From NCBI RefSeq assembly GCF_032362555.1, contig NC_083506.1:5317501-5381500 (forward strand): a DNA stretch of 64,000 bases. Reading direction: 5' to 3'. The position numbers and the translations under genes were made by a program. Under the pieces are notes generated by a model. That model was not told where the DNA came from. It was given only the letters and a program-made list of their open reading frames with translations, and did not search any database. Positions 24,601 to 33,470 of this stretch are shown here, piece by piece. The stretch's first letter is position 1, and each line of letters opens with the position of its first letter. The stretch comes from Amyelois transitella. Lineage: Eukaryota > Arthropoda > Insecta > Lepidoptera > Pyralidae.

Positions 24601-27600
24601 ACGTCTTTAATAAATTATCCAACCACCCATGGTTCTAACAATCTTCCGGTTATACGAGCTGAATCAGGGAGGGGTGGGCTACTCTCGCTTTCGTTAATAG
24701 CAATAATCTCAACACCTAGTAAAGAACTTAACAATATGGTGTTTAATGCAGGTGTTCCTCCGGGACCCGGACGCAGTGGCGGTGCCCTCCCTGGGCGCGC
24801 ATTCGCACTGCGAGCAGCTGGCGTGCCGCTCGCCGCACCGCGCCGGTTTCTACCATGCCGGGCCTGCGCTGCCCGGCACGCCATGCGGACCAAACTTGGT
24901 AAATACTTCCAAGTTCCAAGCGTTTACGTACCACTTGGATGGTATTGAGTTAGGCTGTATATAGAAAGAAAAGAAACTGGTTGATCATTTGAAACAAAAA
25001 TTAACTTTACTCGCAAACACACTATAAACATACATGCATAGCATACATAAATCACGCCTCTTTCCCGGAGGGGTAGGATGAGACCACTTCTTTCCACTTG
25101 CCACATACCTTTATTTACAATTTTCTCACGTTGCGTACTACATGATTTATGGAGTTTATGTACGAGTATGAAAACCTAGGTTTAAAATAAGCGGACTACA
25201 TTGAACAAACGCGGACTATCAATGGACAGTTAGCGTTTTGCTTGATCGTTTATTTGTAGTCCAATCTACCGGGCGTTAATGTTTCTTCTACTTGCAGTAT
25301 AATCAGGATTTTAACACACAATTTCGATACTAGAATTATTCATGCTTAGGTGTAAAACGAACGTAATTGATAATTGTAGGTAACTGATAATGCATGATTT
25401 CCTGAGGTTGACGTTGGAAATATGTTTCCAGTGGTGTCAAGGCGGAGAATGCGTGCCATCTCACGATCCGCCATCTTCTCCAAAACCCGCGAGCATCAAC
25501 ATCACCACCAGCGGAGGAAGCCCTGGAGTCCTCGGAGTCGGAGGGTGGGGCGGCTGGAAAGAGGCCACTTGCCAGTCAGGCTGCACTCTTCATTCCCGAG
25601 GCTTTAGAGAGAGACGGAGAACGTGCCAAGCAGCCGCCGGCTGTGAAGGAGCAGCGTATGACGTTACACTTTGTGATGATACCAAAGTACGTATATAACT
25701 TGTAAGAATACCGATACATACATAAATCACGTCCTTTTCCAAGACTGGAAGGCCACGTTATCTGTAAGACTTAACGATAGAATTGAGGATTTGAATTAGC
25801 TTGATAAATTTTCGGAGACGGTTGTTCATAAATTCAGCAAGGTTGAATATGTCCTCCACATTACTTGCCTAAGAGAGCGTTACTTTTATATGTCGCCGAA
25901 AAAGACAACACAGACAATCATTAGACATAAAAGCTTATACCCTTAGTTTTAAGTTAGACCAAGCCTAGCACGTCTGAGAAAACCACTTTCAAATTGGAGC
26001 AATAGTTTTCGCGTGATATGAAAACAAACATACAGGCAAGAAGTTCAAACACCAAATTATTGGCTGCTATTGGTCTTTTTTAGATACCAAGTTATATGTA
26101 TGAATATGCATTATTGCAGATATGCGGCAAGAAGACTCGTGTGTCGGCCGGGGAGCTGGCGTCCCGCAAGTGCGGCGCGTTTGCTGCGAAGGTGCCCACG
26201 CTGGACCCTCGCGGAGGAGGACTGCAGGCTCCTCACGACCCTAGTCAGTAATCCAAGTGTAAAAACAGCCCTTGAAGAAATAGACTCACCTCACGAATAT
26301 AATTCTCCAAAGTTTATTACTGATAGTGTGACGCGGTCGGGTATACACTGCGAATCATACCTACATACAATAATCACGTCTATGTCCCTTGCGGGGTAGA
26401 CAGAGCCAACAGTCTCGTTAAGACCGAAAGACTACGTCCAGCTGTTTGGCTTAATGATAGAATTGAGATTCAAATAATGACAGGTTGCCAGCCCATCGCC
26501 TAAAAAAAAGAATCCCAAGTTTGTAAGCCTGTCCCTTAGTCGGCTCTTACGACATCGATGGGAAAGAGATGGAGTTCTTCTTTTTTTGTATTGGTGCCGG
26601 GAACCACATGGCACTAAGTATATTAAGTATTATTTTTCCTTTTAAAATATACATACATATATATTATCACGTCTATATCCTTTGCGGAGTTACAGAGCCA
26701 ACAGTTTTGAAAATACTAAATTGTCACGTTCAGCTGTATAGCCTAATGATGGAATTGAGTTTCAAATAGTGAAAGGTTTCTTGCATCTTCATCGCCTCAA
26801 AGAAAAATCCCCTGTTTATTAGCATTTCCCTAAATTGACTTTTCAATCTACACGGAAAGAGAGCAACTGTGGCACACAAGTTTTTTTCCCTGCCTTACAA
26901 ACATGGATACTATTTCCTGAGTGATCTTTAACGACATCCACGGGAAAGAGATGGAGTGGTCCTTTTCTAAAGTGCCGGGAGAATACGGCACATTATTAAA
27001 ATAAACCAAAAAAAAAACAATAATCGAATTGAGAATTTCCTTTTTTAAAGTAGATTAAAGGTAAATAAGTAAATGAATGATACCGAATTGAAAAAATATA
27101 CGTAGCCAAAGCGTAAGCATCACCAAGCTACAGCTGCTACACTGTCGTAGCGCGTAGCTCTAATCGTAGAGGCCGCTACGAATATCAGGGTAGTTCGTAG
27201 CAGAGTCCTTTTTATTCTGTGTTAGATTTTTACTCGTGCATACCAATGTAATTCATTAAATTCAGATGTAATTGTGATCGGAAAGATACATGATAGGTAG
27301 AGAGAGAGAGAGCAGAGACTAACATGTCATGATCCTTATATACTTTTTGCTTCATCCTCATTTATCAATCTTTTAACGTAAGCCCATTGGTTAACAGTAC
27401 TTTTGATCTGACCTTTCATAAGAACGTCCCCGATTTCATTATGTTTTGTTCTATACCTTGCCAATGGTCCTATTAACGTTCGCCTTGTACATTCCACTTA
27501 GTTAATGTGATTTCATTCACCCTTTTCAACATGATCAAACCATCTAAACATTCTCATTTATAGAAATAAATAATAATTTTTTGTTTCCTGAATGTGCAGG

Positions 27601-27963
27601 TTTCCTCACAATGTTTTCCCTCAACGTAAAAGCATCGAGTCGAGAATAGTCCTTGGTACATGGCCGAGGTGGGATTCGAACCTGTGCCTTTCTGCGCATC
27701 ATGCATTTTAACGGGCACCTTACCGATTCGAACACCGACGCTCTTTTTAAATTCTAAAATATATACAAGTATGTGTTTTATTCATAGCTCGCATGTGGAT
27801 GGGCTGCGCGGTGTTTTGCCGGCGCGCGTCGGGCGGAGGGTTCTACGCGCCGCGCGTCGAGCTCAACGACGCTGGCCTGGAGCCCTACTTCCCCGACGGC
27901 ACCTGGTGCCACCACGACGGCAGCCAGGACTACTACTGTCTGCAACACCACTGCTTGCCTGAG
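15572..27963 (+). CDS. ADAMTS secreted zinc metalloprotease (exons 1-12)
   Basis: Secreted proteases of this family cleave extracellular-matrix proteins. Exons: 15572-15646, 19625-19785, 20153-20324, 21152-21484, 21805-22013, 22361-22552, 23120-23248, 24033-24147, 24752-24898, 25432-25686, 26120-26243 and 27788-27963. All have GT-AG borders and matching phases, giving 696 codons with no stop. Domain order is signal peptide (1-22), propeptide with a basic furin-type site (RPRVRR near 186-191), metalloprotease with HEIGHNLGMHHD at 376-387 and a Met-turn Met at about 400, disintegrin-like Cys-rich part (about 424-521), one thrombospondin type 1 repeat (about 549-600), and the ADAMTS Cys-rich domain (about 597-696). 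All catalytic residues are present, so it should be active. A terminal exon is still needed; 38347-38598 fits in phase. The subfamily is not assigned. Confidence 0.93.
16140..19624 (+). other. ADAMTS intron 1, distal part
   Basis: A long AT-rich intron. It holds an AAT-rich simple repeat at about 16155-16205, a CT tract near 16310-16322, and a diverged family B SINE at 19130-19355. No exon could be supported. Confidence 0.6.
19130..19355 (-). repeat. Diverged family B SINE
   Basis: The reverse orientation body ('atatacgggacaaatt', 'aaacatccaagac') is followed by a degraded tRNA-like head (GGTATCAAACCC). Confidence 0.7.
19625..19785 (+). CDS. ADAMTS exon 2: start of propeptide
   Basis: The acceptor is GAATTGCAG and the donor GTGAGT. 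It codes for GWWTSDEQGREHQARGADV and onwards to YNFDAFGR, typical of the 5' part of an ADAMTS propeptide, and ends in phase 2. Confidence 0.82.
20153..20324 (+). CDS. ADAMTS exon 3: propeptide
   Basis: It completes the Arg codon and continues SFELQLVPNRRLVAPQFGVW, then CHFLHAGPDAVAAFSACK. This is the diagnostic propeptide run with its conserved Cys residues. Phase 0 end at GTAAGC. Confidence 0.88.
20378..20428. repeat. 17-bp inverted repeat in ADAMTS intron 3
   Basis: Arms 20378-20394 and 20412-20428 (TCTGTTCAATCATTATT and complement) are perfect and separated by 17 AT-rich bases. Confidence 0.75.
21152..21484 (+). CDS. ADAMTS exon 4: end of propeptide, furin site, start of protease
   Basis: HGLIVVENSTYEVRPLP matches the propeptide end. 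A Pro- and Arg-rich linker with RPRVRRPRR follows as the likely furin cleavage region, and then NYTIEIALFLDEAAYKTF opens the catalytic domain. The exon is strongly GC-rich in the linker. Confidence 0.9.
21805..22013 (+). CDS. ADAMTS exon 5: metalloprotease domain
   Basis: The run from VQALYQHSSLG through HIQLSLVRLTFL to HWDMALLLSG matches the central protease fold before the zinc site. The donor GTAAAA is a weak variant. Confidence 0.9.
22361..22552 (+). CDS. ADAMTS exon 6: protease up to HEIGH
   Basis: It codes for GLDFYSEDGG, then GLAPVGGVC and VYILAHEIGH, with the first two zinc-binding His residues and the catalytic Glu. The exon breaks inside the zinc motif, in the Asn codon (donor GTCAGT, phase 2). 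Confidence 0.93.
23120..23248 (+). CDS. ADAMTS exon 7: rest of zinc site and Met-turn
   Basis: NLGMHHDGTGNSCARDGYIM supplies the third zinc His, the following Asp and the Met-turn, and the exon ends WSPCSAQVVADL in phase 2 (GTATGT). Joining to exon 6 gives the uninterrupted HExxHxxGxxHD motif. Confidence 0.93.
23546..23810 (+). repeat. Family A repeat, full-length copy in ADAMTS intron 7
   Basis: A close-to-consensus copy from GTGCGGTTCCCGGCACC through 'ggatgtcgtaaaaggtgac' to the 'gatatagacgtggcc' end and a TATGTATG tail. Confidence 0.9.
24033..24147 (+). CDS. ADAMTS exon 8: disintegrin-like region
   Basis: WATCLQDGGDELDSP, and ending GAVWGAKRQCE. This is the transition from protease to disintegrin-like Cys-rich segment, with GTAACG donor and phase 0. 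Confidence 0.88.
24752..24898 (+). CDS. ADAMTS exon 9: disintegrin-like region
   Basis: Contains HCEQLACRSP and PALPGTPCGPNL, the conserved 'C..L.C....GTPCG' pattern. Donor GTAAAT, phase 0. Confidence 0.88.
25432..25686 (+). CDS. ADAMTS exon 10: disintegrin end and TSP1 repeat
   Basis: It opens WCQGGECVPS and passes through a Ser/Pro/Gly linker. GWGGWKEATCQSGCTLHSRG then starts a thrombospondin type 1 repeat with the Trp pair and RRRTC. The usual CSxTCG core is diverged (CQSGC). Confidence 0.88.
25735..25800 (-). repeat. Family A repeat, short fragment
   Basis: The reverse-orientation 3' end only ('aaatcacgtcc', 'ggccacg', 'acgatagaattgagg'). Confidence 0.55.
25930..26035. repeat. Interspersed repeat shared with the GPCR intron
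   Basis: The 'agttagaccaagcctagca' and 'ttggagcaatagttt' segments match about 11970-12060. It is probably a retroelement tail. Confidence 0.5.
26120..26243 (+). CDS. ADAMTS exon 11: TSP1 end and Cys-rich domain
   Basis: ICGKKTRVSAGELASRKCGA and onwards to LQAPHDP, ending in phase 1 at GTCAGT. The phase matches exon 12 exactly. Confidence 0.8.
26362..26622 (-). repeat. Family A repeat, full-length copy
   Basis: A minus-strand copy ending at the CCGGGAACCACATGGCAC terminus. It stands in tandem with the next copy in the same orientation. Confidence 0.85.
26645..26995 (-). repeat. Family A repeat, diverged copy with internal extra sequence
   Basis: A minus-strand copy from 'ttatcacgtctatatcc' to 'gtgccgggagaatacggcac'. 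The middle has an extra stretch ('gacttttcaatctac', 'ttttttccctgcc') that also appears at about 60335-60380, so it is a sub-family and not a random insert. Confidence 0.7.
27355..27750 (-). repeat. Retroelement/SINE with tRNA-like end
   Basis: Minus orientation. The left part has 'acatgatcaaaccatctaaa' and the right part reads 'gaggtgggattcgaacctg', the complement of a tRNA B box (CAGGTTCGAATCCC). It ends 40 nt before the acceptor of ADAMTS exon 12. Confidence 0.6.
27788..27963 (+). CDS. ADAMTS exon 12: Cys-rich domain
   Basis: After the ATTCATAG acceptor it codes for RMWMGCAVFCRR and ends YYCLQHHCLPE at GTGAGA (phase 0). The PDGTWC...C....C run is the ADAMTS 'DGTxC' signature. From about 27869 to the donor, the exon sequence is the first unit of the tandem array that continues into the intron. 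Confidence 0.9.
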
Positions 27964-29297
27964 GTGAGACACCGAGCAAGCAGCTCAATGCCGGCCTGGA
28001 GCCCTACTTCCCCGACGGCACCTGGTGCCACCACGACGGCAGCCAGGACTACTACTGTCTGCAACACCACTGCTTGCCTGAGGTGAGACACCGAGCAAGC
28101 AGCTCAATGCCGGCCTGGAGCCCTACTTCTCCGACGGCACCTGGTGCCACCACGACGGCAGCCAGGACTACTACTGTCTGCAACACCACTGCTTGCCTGA
28201 GGTGAGACACCGAGCAAGCAGCTCAATGCCGGTCTGGAGCCCTACTTCCCCGACGGCACCTGGTGCCACCACGACGGCAGCCAGGACTACTACTGTCTGC
28301 AACACCACTGCTTGCCTGAGATGAGACAGCGAGCAAGCAGCTCAATGCCGGTCTGGAGCCCTACTTCCCCGACGGCACCTGGTGCCACCACGACGGCAGC
28401 CAGGACTACTACTGTCTGCAACACCACTGCTTGACTGAGGTGAGACACCGAGCAAGCAGCTCAATGCCGGCCTGGAGCCCTACTTCCCCGACGGCACCTG
28501 GTGCCACCACGACGGCAGCCAGGACTACTACTGTCTGCAACACCACTGCTTGCCTGAGGTGAGACACCGAGCAAGCAGCTCAATGCCGGCCTGGAGCCCT
28601 ACTTCCCCGACGGCACCTGGTGCCACCACGACGGCAGCCAGGACTACTACTGTCTGCAACACCACTGCTTGCCTGAGGTGAGACACCGAGCAAGCAGCTC
28701 AATGCCGGTCTGGAGCCCTACTTCCCCGACGGCACCTGGTGCCACCACGACGGCAGCCAGGACTACTACTGTCTGCAACACCACTGCTTGCCTGAGATGA
28801 GACAGCGAGCAAGCAGCTCAATGCCGGTCTGGAGCCCTACTTCCCCGACGGCACCTGGTGCCACCACGACGGCAGCCAGGACTACTACTGTCTGCAACAC
28901 CACTGCTTGCCTGAGATGAGACAGCGAGCAAGCAGCTCAATGCCGGTCTGGAGCCCTACTTCCCCGACGGCACCTGGTGCCACCACGACGGCAGCCAGGA
29001 CTACTACTGTCTGCAACACCACTGCTTGCCTGAGGTGAGACACCGAGCAAGCAGCTCAATGCCGGCCTGGAGCCCTACTTCCCCGACGGCACCTGGTGCC
29101 ACCACGACGGCAGCCAGGACTACTACTGTCTGCAACACCACTGCTTGCCTGAGGTGAGACACCGAACAAGCAGCTCAATGCCGGCCTGGAGCCCTACTTC
29201 CCCGACGGCACCTGGTGCCACCACGACGGCAGCCAGGACTACTACTGTCTGCAACACCACTGCTTGCCTGAGGTGAGACACCGAGCAAGCAGCTCAA
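27869..29297 (+). repeat. 119-bp tandem array carrying the exon 12 splice donor
   Basis: About twelve head-to-tail units of 119 bp are present. Each carries the 3' half of ADAMTS exon 12, the donor and 35 nt or so of intron ('acaccgagcaagcagctcaa'). Unit 1 is the genuine exon end; donor positions follow at steps of 119 from 27964 to 29273. Units are nearly identical. Three (donors at about 28321, 28797 and 28916) read GAG/ATGAGACAGC instead of GAG/GTGAGACACC. The array ends in 'cagctcaattaaatt'. Confidence 0.97.
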
Positions 29298-29428
29298 TTA
29301 AATTATCACCTGAGAAAATAATAGGGATAAAAATATGCAGCCTGGAGTCATACTACCTCGTACGAGTATTTACTTGGCTTCACTTTGATCGTAGTAAGTA
29401 TAAGCCTTAATCTTTTCTATTCGCTGGT

Positions 29429-30074
29429 ATAGGTCGCGCGGTGGTTTAAGAACGCTCGGCAAAAGTAGAAGGGGCATGCGCAGTGATCAATTTTTAGGTC
29501 TATTTGGTGCGACGAGGAGAGAGGGGGGGCGGGTGTGCGCCGACGGCGACACGTATTGGTGGATTAGTCACTCTTTACTTCCCGCGTTGAGTTCGCGCGT
29601 CCCGTGTCTCTTGGGTACTGTTGCGCACAAATTGTTTTATCGTATTTGTACGCGACAACTTAAAATAATATATCAATTCTCAAACAGTACAAGTCGCCCC
29701 TACCCTATGTCCGTCCACGGTTGAATATAACTATGTCAAATTTCATCAAAATTGGTTCAGCCAGGTCAGGTTAAGTGTGAAAACTGAACATGCATACACA
29801 CATACACATTTTCGCATTTATAATATAAGTAGGGATTATAAGTATTTATAAGGCACAAAATCCATACTAACATTATAAGTATATTATAAGATATGGATAT
29901 ACATAGTTAAATAACCGAGTTAAAACATAGGCTACTTTTTTTGGAAAATCACGCGGGCGAAGTTGCGGGACAACAGCTAGTATTAAATAAATAAAAAAAA
30001 ACATTTCCCTTAGCATTTTTGAGCGCGAATGTACACATGCGCCGTTTGCCCCCACTATTTTTTCCGAGCGTTCT
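29429..30074. mobile_element. MITE-like inverted-repeat element, left part (interrupted)
   Basis: The arm 29429-29465 (ATAGGTCGCGCGGTGG then TTAAGAACGCTCGG) is the reverse complement of the two piggyBac flanks: CCGAGCGTTCT just before 30075, and CCACCGCGCGACCTAT just after 35518. The element therefore ran from about 29429 to 35536 before interruption, leaving about 670 bp of its own sequence. That internal sequence includes older retroelement tails (29730-29990). A TA target duplication is possible. Confidence 0.7.
29700..29995. repeat. Retroelement tails inside the MITE-like element
   Basis: Two boundaries of the common lepidopteran type are visible: 'cattttcgcatttataata' near 29810 and 'cgcgggcgaagttgcgggac' with 'agctagta' near 29960-29985. 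Confidence 0.5.
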
Positions 30075-30867
30075 TTAACCCTTCGTAAGCTTTAGGCCGT
30101 ATCCGGGCATGTACTAGGAATGCTTTGTTCCGGATCCGTCCAAATGCACTCGTCGTAGTTTTTACACAAATATAATATCTAATAACAAGAAATAAGGTGT
30201 TTTATTATTTGAAATGTATTTCTAACGAATGAAGCCGTCATAGACAACTGTCAAATATGAATTTCATCCGTTCATTTAGCTAACCAAGTCATTTCAAATT
30301 GTGACTTCGTTGTGTTGCAAAGTGACTGAAGAACGTGTGAGAAAACTCGTCTTTTTTGGCTGTAATTACAAACAGGTATGTAAATGTTTTTATTTCGTTA
30401 TTATATAGTTACTTTCGAAGCAATTACGTGTAAAAGTTTATAGATTTAGTAAAAAAAGAAGGATTTTAGCTTTTTCAAAAGTAGATGGAGTGTGTTACAT
30501 ATTTCTTTCGTGTTAGTTTATGCATTATATCCAATACCTCTGTAATGGATATAATTGGTTTTAGATAGTAAATTTATTATACTATTGAAATACACTAACT
30601 TTTTTACAATAAATACATGGATTTTGTAAATATCTTATATTTTTCAAGACTGAGAATCCGTTACACGCACACATACGCACTATGTCCGCCATCTTACTTG
30701 TGTCGTACACTGTCTGTGTATTGTATCGCGACGCTAATATACAGCATGCTTTCAAAAGCCTCTGTGATTTATTCATTGATTGAAACTAAATCTACGAAAT
30801 TTATTTTATTGGTTTTAGTCAAAATGTCGTTTGGTTTTGATGACATGATGTCATGATAGTTGGGAGA

Positions 30868-31328
30868 TGGTATACAGGATCTACGCTCCGGTAACTCGTA
30901 TCGCGCTGTGTTTTAGCTCGTTAGTTTTGTCTCCGTGAGCACTTTCTGATGAAGTGACATCGAGGGTCTGATGATGCAGTCGGAAGGTGGTATACAGGAT
31001 CTACGCTCCGGTAACTCGTATCGCGCTGTGTTTTAGCTCGTCAGTTTTGTCTCAGTGAGCACTTTCTGATGAAGTGACATCGAGGGTCTGATGATGCAGT
31101 CGGAAGGTGGTATACAGGATCTATGCTCCGGTAACTCGTATCGCGCTGTGTTTTAGCTCGTTAGTTTTGTCTCCGTGAGCACTTTCTGATGAAGTGACAT
31201 CGAGGGTCTGATGATGCAGTCGGAAGGTGGTATACAGGATCTACGCTCCGGTAACTCGTATCGCGCTGTGTTTTAGCTCGTCAGTTTTGTCTCAGTGAGC
31301 ACTTTCTGATGAAGTGACATCGAGGGTC
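30868..31328. repeat. 120-bp tandem repeat, four copies in two alternating types
   Basis: Copies start with GGTATACAGGATCTACGCTC and have an exact 120-bp period. Copies 1 and 3 read TTAGTTTTGTCTCCGTG; copies 2 and 4 read TCAGTTTTGTCTCAGTG. The array therefore grew as a 240-bp dimer. It lies between the transposon left end and the transposase exon. Confidence 0.95.
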
Positions 31329-31392
31329 ATGAAGTGACATTCAGCGAAATTGGCAATATGGCATGAATATATTGAAAGTTAATTGAATAAAA

Positions 31393-31420
31393 ATGAACAG
31401 GAATCTCTATTCCTGTTCAT
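31393..31420. repeat. 12-bp hairpin upstream of the transposase exon
   Basis: ATGAACAGGAAT and ATTCCTGTTCAT are perfect arms around CTCT. It could be part of intron structure in the transposon. Confidence 0.6.
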
Positions 31421-31543
31421 CGTTGGGATACACTAATTATTCCTTTTTATAAAAATATTGTGGTTGGCATCTCTAACAATACCCGCTTTTGTTATGTTTG
31501 TGTGTATGCTTGCATGTGGTTTAGGGTTTGGTTTTTTTAATAG

Positions 31544-33232
31544 GATGAAGACATACTGGATCCTGAGCTGGCTGAAGAATTAGCCATCGACTCTGGAAGT
31601 GATGAGGATGCCGAGGAAGAATTGACTCTCGATCAGTTACAGCAGATGTTGGAATCAGATGACGATTTTATTGAAGATGAAGTTAGTGAGGAGCCATTGA
31701 CTTGGTCATCTGATTTTAACGAATTTAGAGGGGTCAGGGAGGACTTCAACGAAGAAGCTGGTCCTAAAATTGAGGGAACAAGTCCTTTAGGCTTGTTTAC
31801 TCAAATTTGGGACCAGCCTCTGATGGATTCTATTGTCCACGAAACGAATCATTACGCTTGGGAAACAATAACCGGTTTCTTTGAAACCGGAGACTCCATG
31901 CCAAGTAAATCTCGCATGAACGACTGGGTGGAAACTTCGGTTTCCGAACTATATAGGCTTATAGGTGTGATGATATTTATGTCAATATGTGTAAGAAGTA
32001 GGTTAGAGGAATATTGGATGACGGGTGTGATGGGTATGCCGGAGTTTCGAAAACTGATGTCAAGGGATCATTACGTAATGCTCTTAAAATTTTTGCACTT
32101 TACTGATAACAACAACATACATGTACAGGGGCGTGATAAGAAAATAGCTAAAATAAAACCTATTATAGATTATTTAAATAAAAAATTCCAGTCCATTTAC
32201 GTGCCTCACAGAGAAGTATCGATAGACGAATCGTTGCTGCTTTGGAAGGGTCATTTAAGCTGGAAACAATGCATTCGTTCCAAAGCAGCTCGATTCGGTA
32301 TCAAAAGTTATGAACTCTGTGAGGCCGTAACTGGATACGTAGTAAATTTAATTTTGTATGCCGGCAAAGGCACGACAACTGCAGAAACGGTTTACGGGTT
32401 TACTACATCCACTGCCAAAATAGTCCTTGAGCTTTTCAAGAACTATTTAGGCAAGGGATATACCCTGTTCATGGACAATTTTTATAATTCTGTTCCTCTG
32501 ACCCAATTTCTAAAAAAACATAAAACTGACGTAGTCGGTACTCTGAACCGTCGCCGAAAAGACACGCCCGTAGAAATCCAAAATTTGCAGGATAAAAGGA
32601 TGGCTAGGGGTAGTGTGGTAAGTAGACACTGTGGTGATGTATCCGTCATAGCATGGAAAGATGTGAAGCTTGTCACCACTGTATCTACTTACCACAAAAC
32701 AGATATGGCTCCAGGGCACAGGGCTGGCCAACCCTGCTCCAAACCAGTCGTGGTCCATGAATATAATAAATACATGGGAGGCGTCGATCTCAAAGATCAA
32801 AAGCTAAGCATGTATTTATTAGAAAGAAAGAGGGGAATCAAATGGTATATTAAAGTTTTTAGACGTCTTTTAAATATATCTATTTTAAATGCATATATTA
32901 TATATTGTGCTAACATTGGCCAGCATAAAAAAATGACTCACCGCCAATTTCGTTTCAAGCTTGCTGAAGAGCTCTGCTTAGAATTCGGACAAAACGTCTC
33001 CTCACGTTCGCGCCAGGTCCCCATCCCCACCTGTAGCAGGCTGAACAGGGATTTTAATCATTTCCCTGTTCATAATGAGGTGACCGAGGAGCGAACCAAA
33101 AAACAAGATAAATTTAAGAGGGGACGTTGTGTTAGATGCAGGCAAAAATGTAACATCGCGTGCAGTCATTGCACGGTGTATATTTGTGTTGGCCAATGTT
33201 GGCTTGAGTATCATACTTTAGAAAATCTATAG
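31544..33232 (+). CDS. piggyBac transposase, main exon
   Basis: Catalyses cut-and-paste transposition at TTAA. The open frame begins directly after TTTTTTTAATAG (stop plus possible 3' splice site), so the N-terminus probably comes from an upstream exon that I could not identify; the first in-frame Met is at 31646. The 562-residue frame has an acidic N-terminal region. The DDD catalytic positions are visible in VSIDESLLLWKG, LFMDNFYNS and GGVDLKDQ. The C-terminal Cys/His zinc-binding tail has C-R-x-C, C-x-x-C and CWLEYH. No stop or frameshift is seen, so the protein may be functional. Confidence 0.9.
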   Translation, partial: DEDILDPELAEELAIDSGSDEDAEEELTLDQLQQMLESDDDFIEDEVSEEPLTWSSDFNEFRGVREDFNEEAGPKIEGTSPLGLFTQIWDQPLMDSIVHETNHYAWETITGFFETGDSMPSKSRMNDWVETSVSELYRLIGVMIFMSICVRSRLEEYWMTGVMGMPEFRKLMSRDHYVMLLKFLHFTDNNNIHVQGRDKKIAKIKPIIDYLNKKFQSIYVPHREVSIDESLLLWKGHLSWKQCIRSKAARFGIKSYELCEAVTGYVVNLILYAGKGTTTAETVYGFTTSTAKIVLELFKNYLGKGYTLFMDNFYNSVPLTQFLKKHKTDVVGTLNRRRKDTPVEIQNLQDKRMARGSVVSRHCGDVSVIAWKDVKLVTTVSTYHKTDMAPGHRAGQPCSKPVVVHEYNKYMGGVDLKDQKLSMYLLERKRGIKWYIKVFRRLLNISILNAYIIYCANIGQHKKMTHRQFRFKLAEELCLEFGQNVSSRSRQVPIPTCSRLNRDFNHFPVHNEVTEERTKKQDKFKRGRCVRCRQKCNIACSHCTVYICVGQCWLEYHTLENL

Positions 33233-33324
33233 TTTGTAAATTACTTCTGTAGTTACATATATATAAAATATATAATTAAATATTATCTATTTATTTATAT
33301 TAGTTATATATTTATATAAAATGT

Positions 33325-33470
33325 GTGATGTAGTAGTCAACACACCAGACTGCTACTTCCAGGTCTCGGGTTCGATCCCCAGTCAGGTCAAGTTGGTAAA
33401 TTATCTTTTTCATATTGACTTCTGATCTTGGGTGTTTATCTATTTATGTATACATTATTTTATTTTTAAA
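33325..33470 (+). repeat. Diverged tRNA-derived SINE inside the piggyBac
   Basis: GGTCTCGGGTTCGATCCCC is a B box. It is followed by a recognisable family B body ('cttgggtgtttatctattta'). Confidence 0.65.

Noticed and set aside
24615..24948. Long ORFs in other frames at ADAMTS exon 9
   Set aside because: GC-rich shadows; only the frame with HCEQLACRSP and GTPCG matches the family and phases.
27869..29297. CRISPR-like array or protein repeat domain
   Set aside because: Units are contiguous copies of exon plus intron sequence with no spacers, and the 119-bp period breaks the reading frame, so it is neither.
30827..30856. Short ORF as the missing first exon of the transposase
   Set aside because: The Met-Ser-Phe-Gly start ends at a stop, and no donor in the right phase (0) was found.
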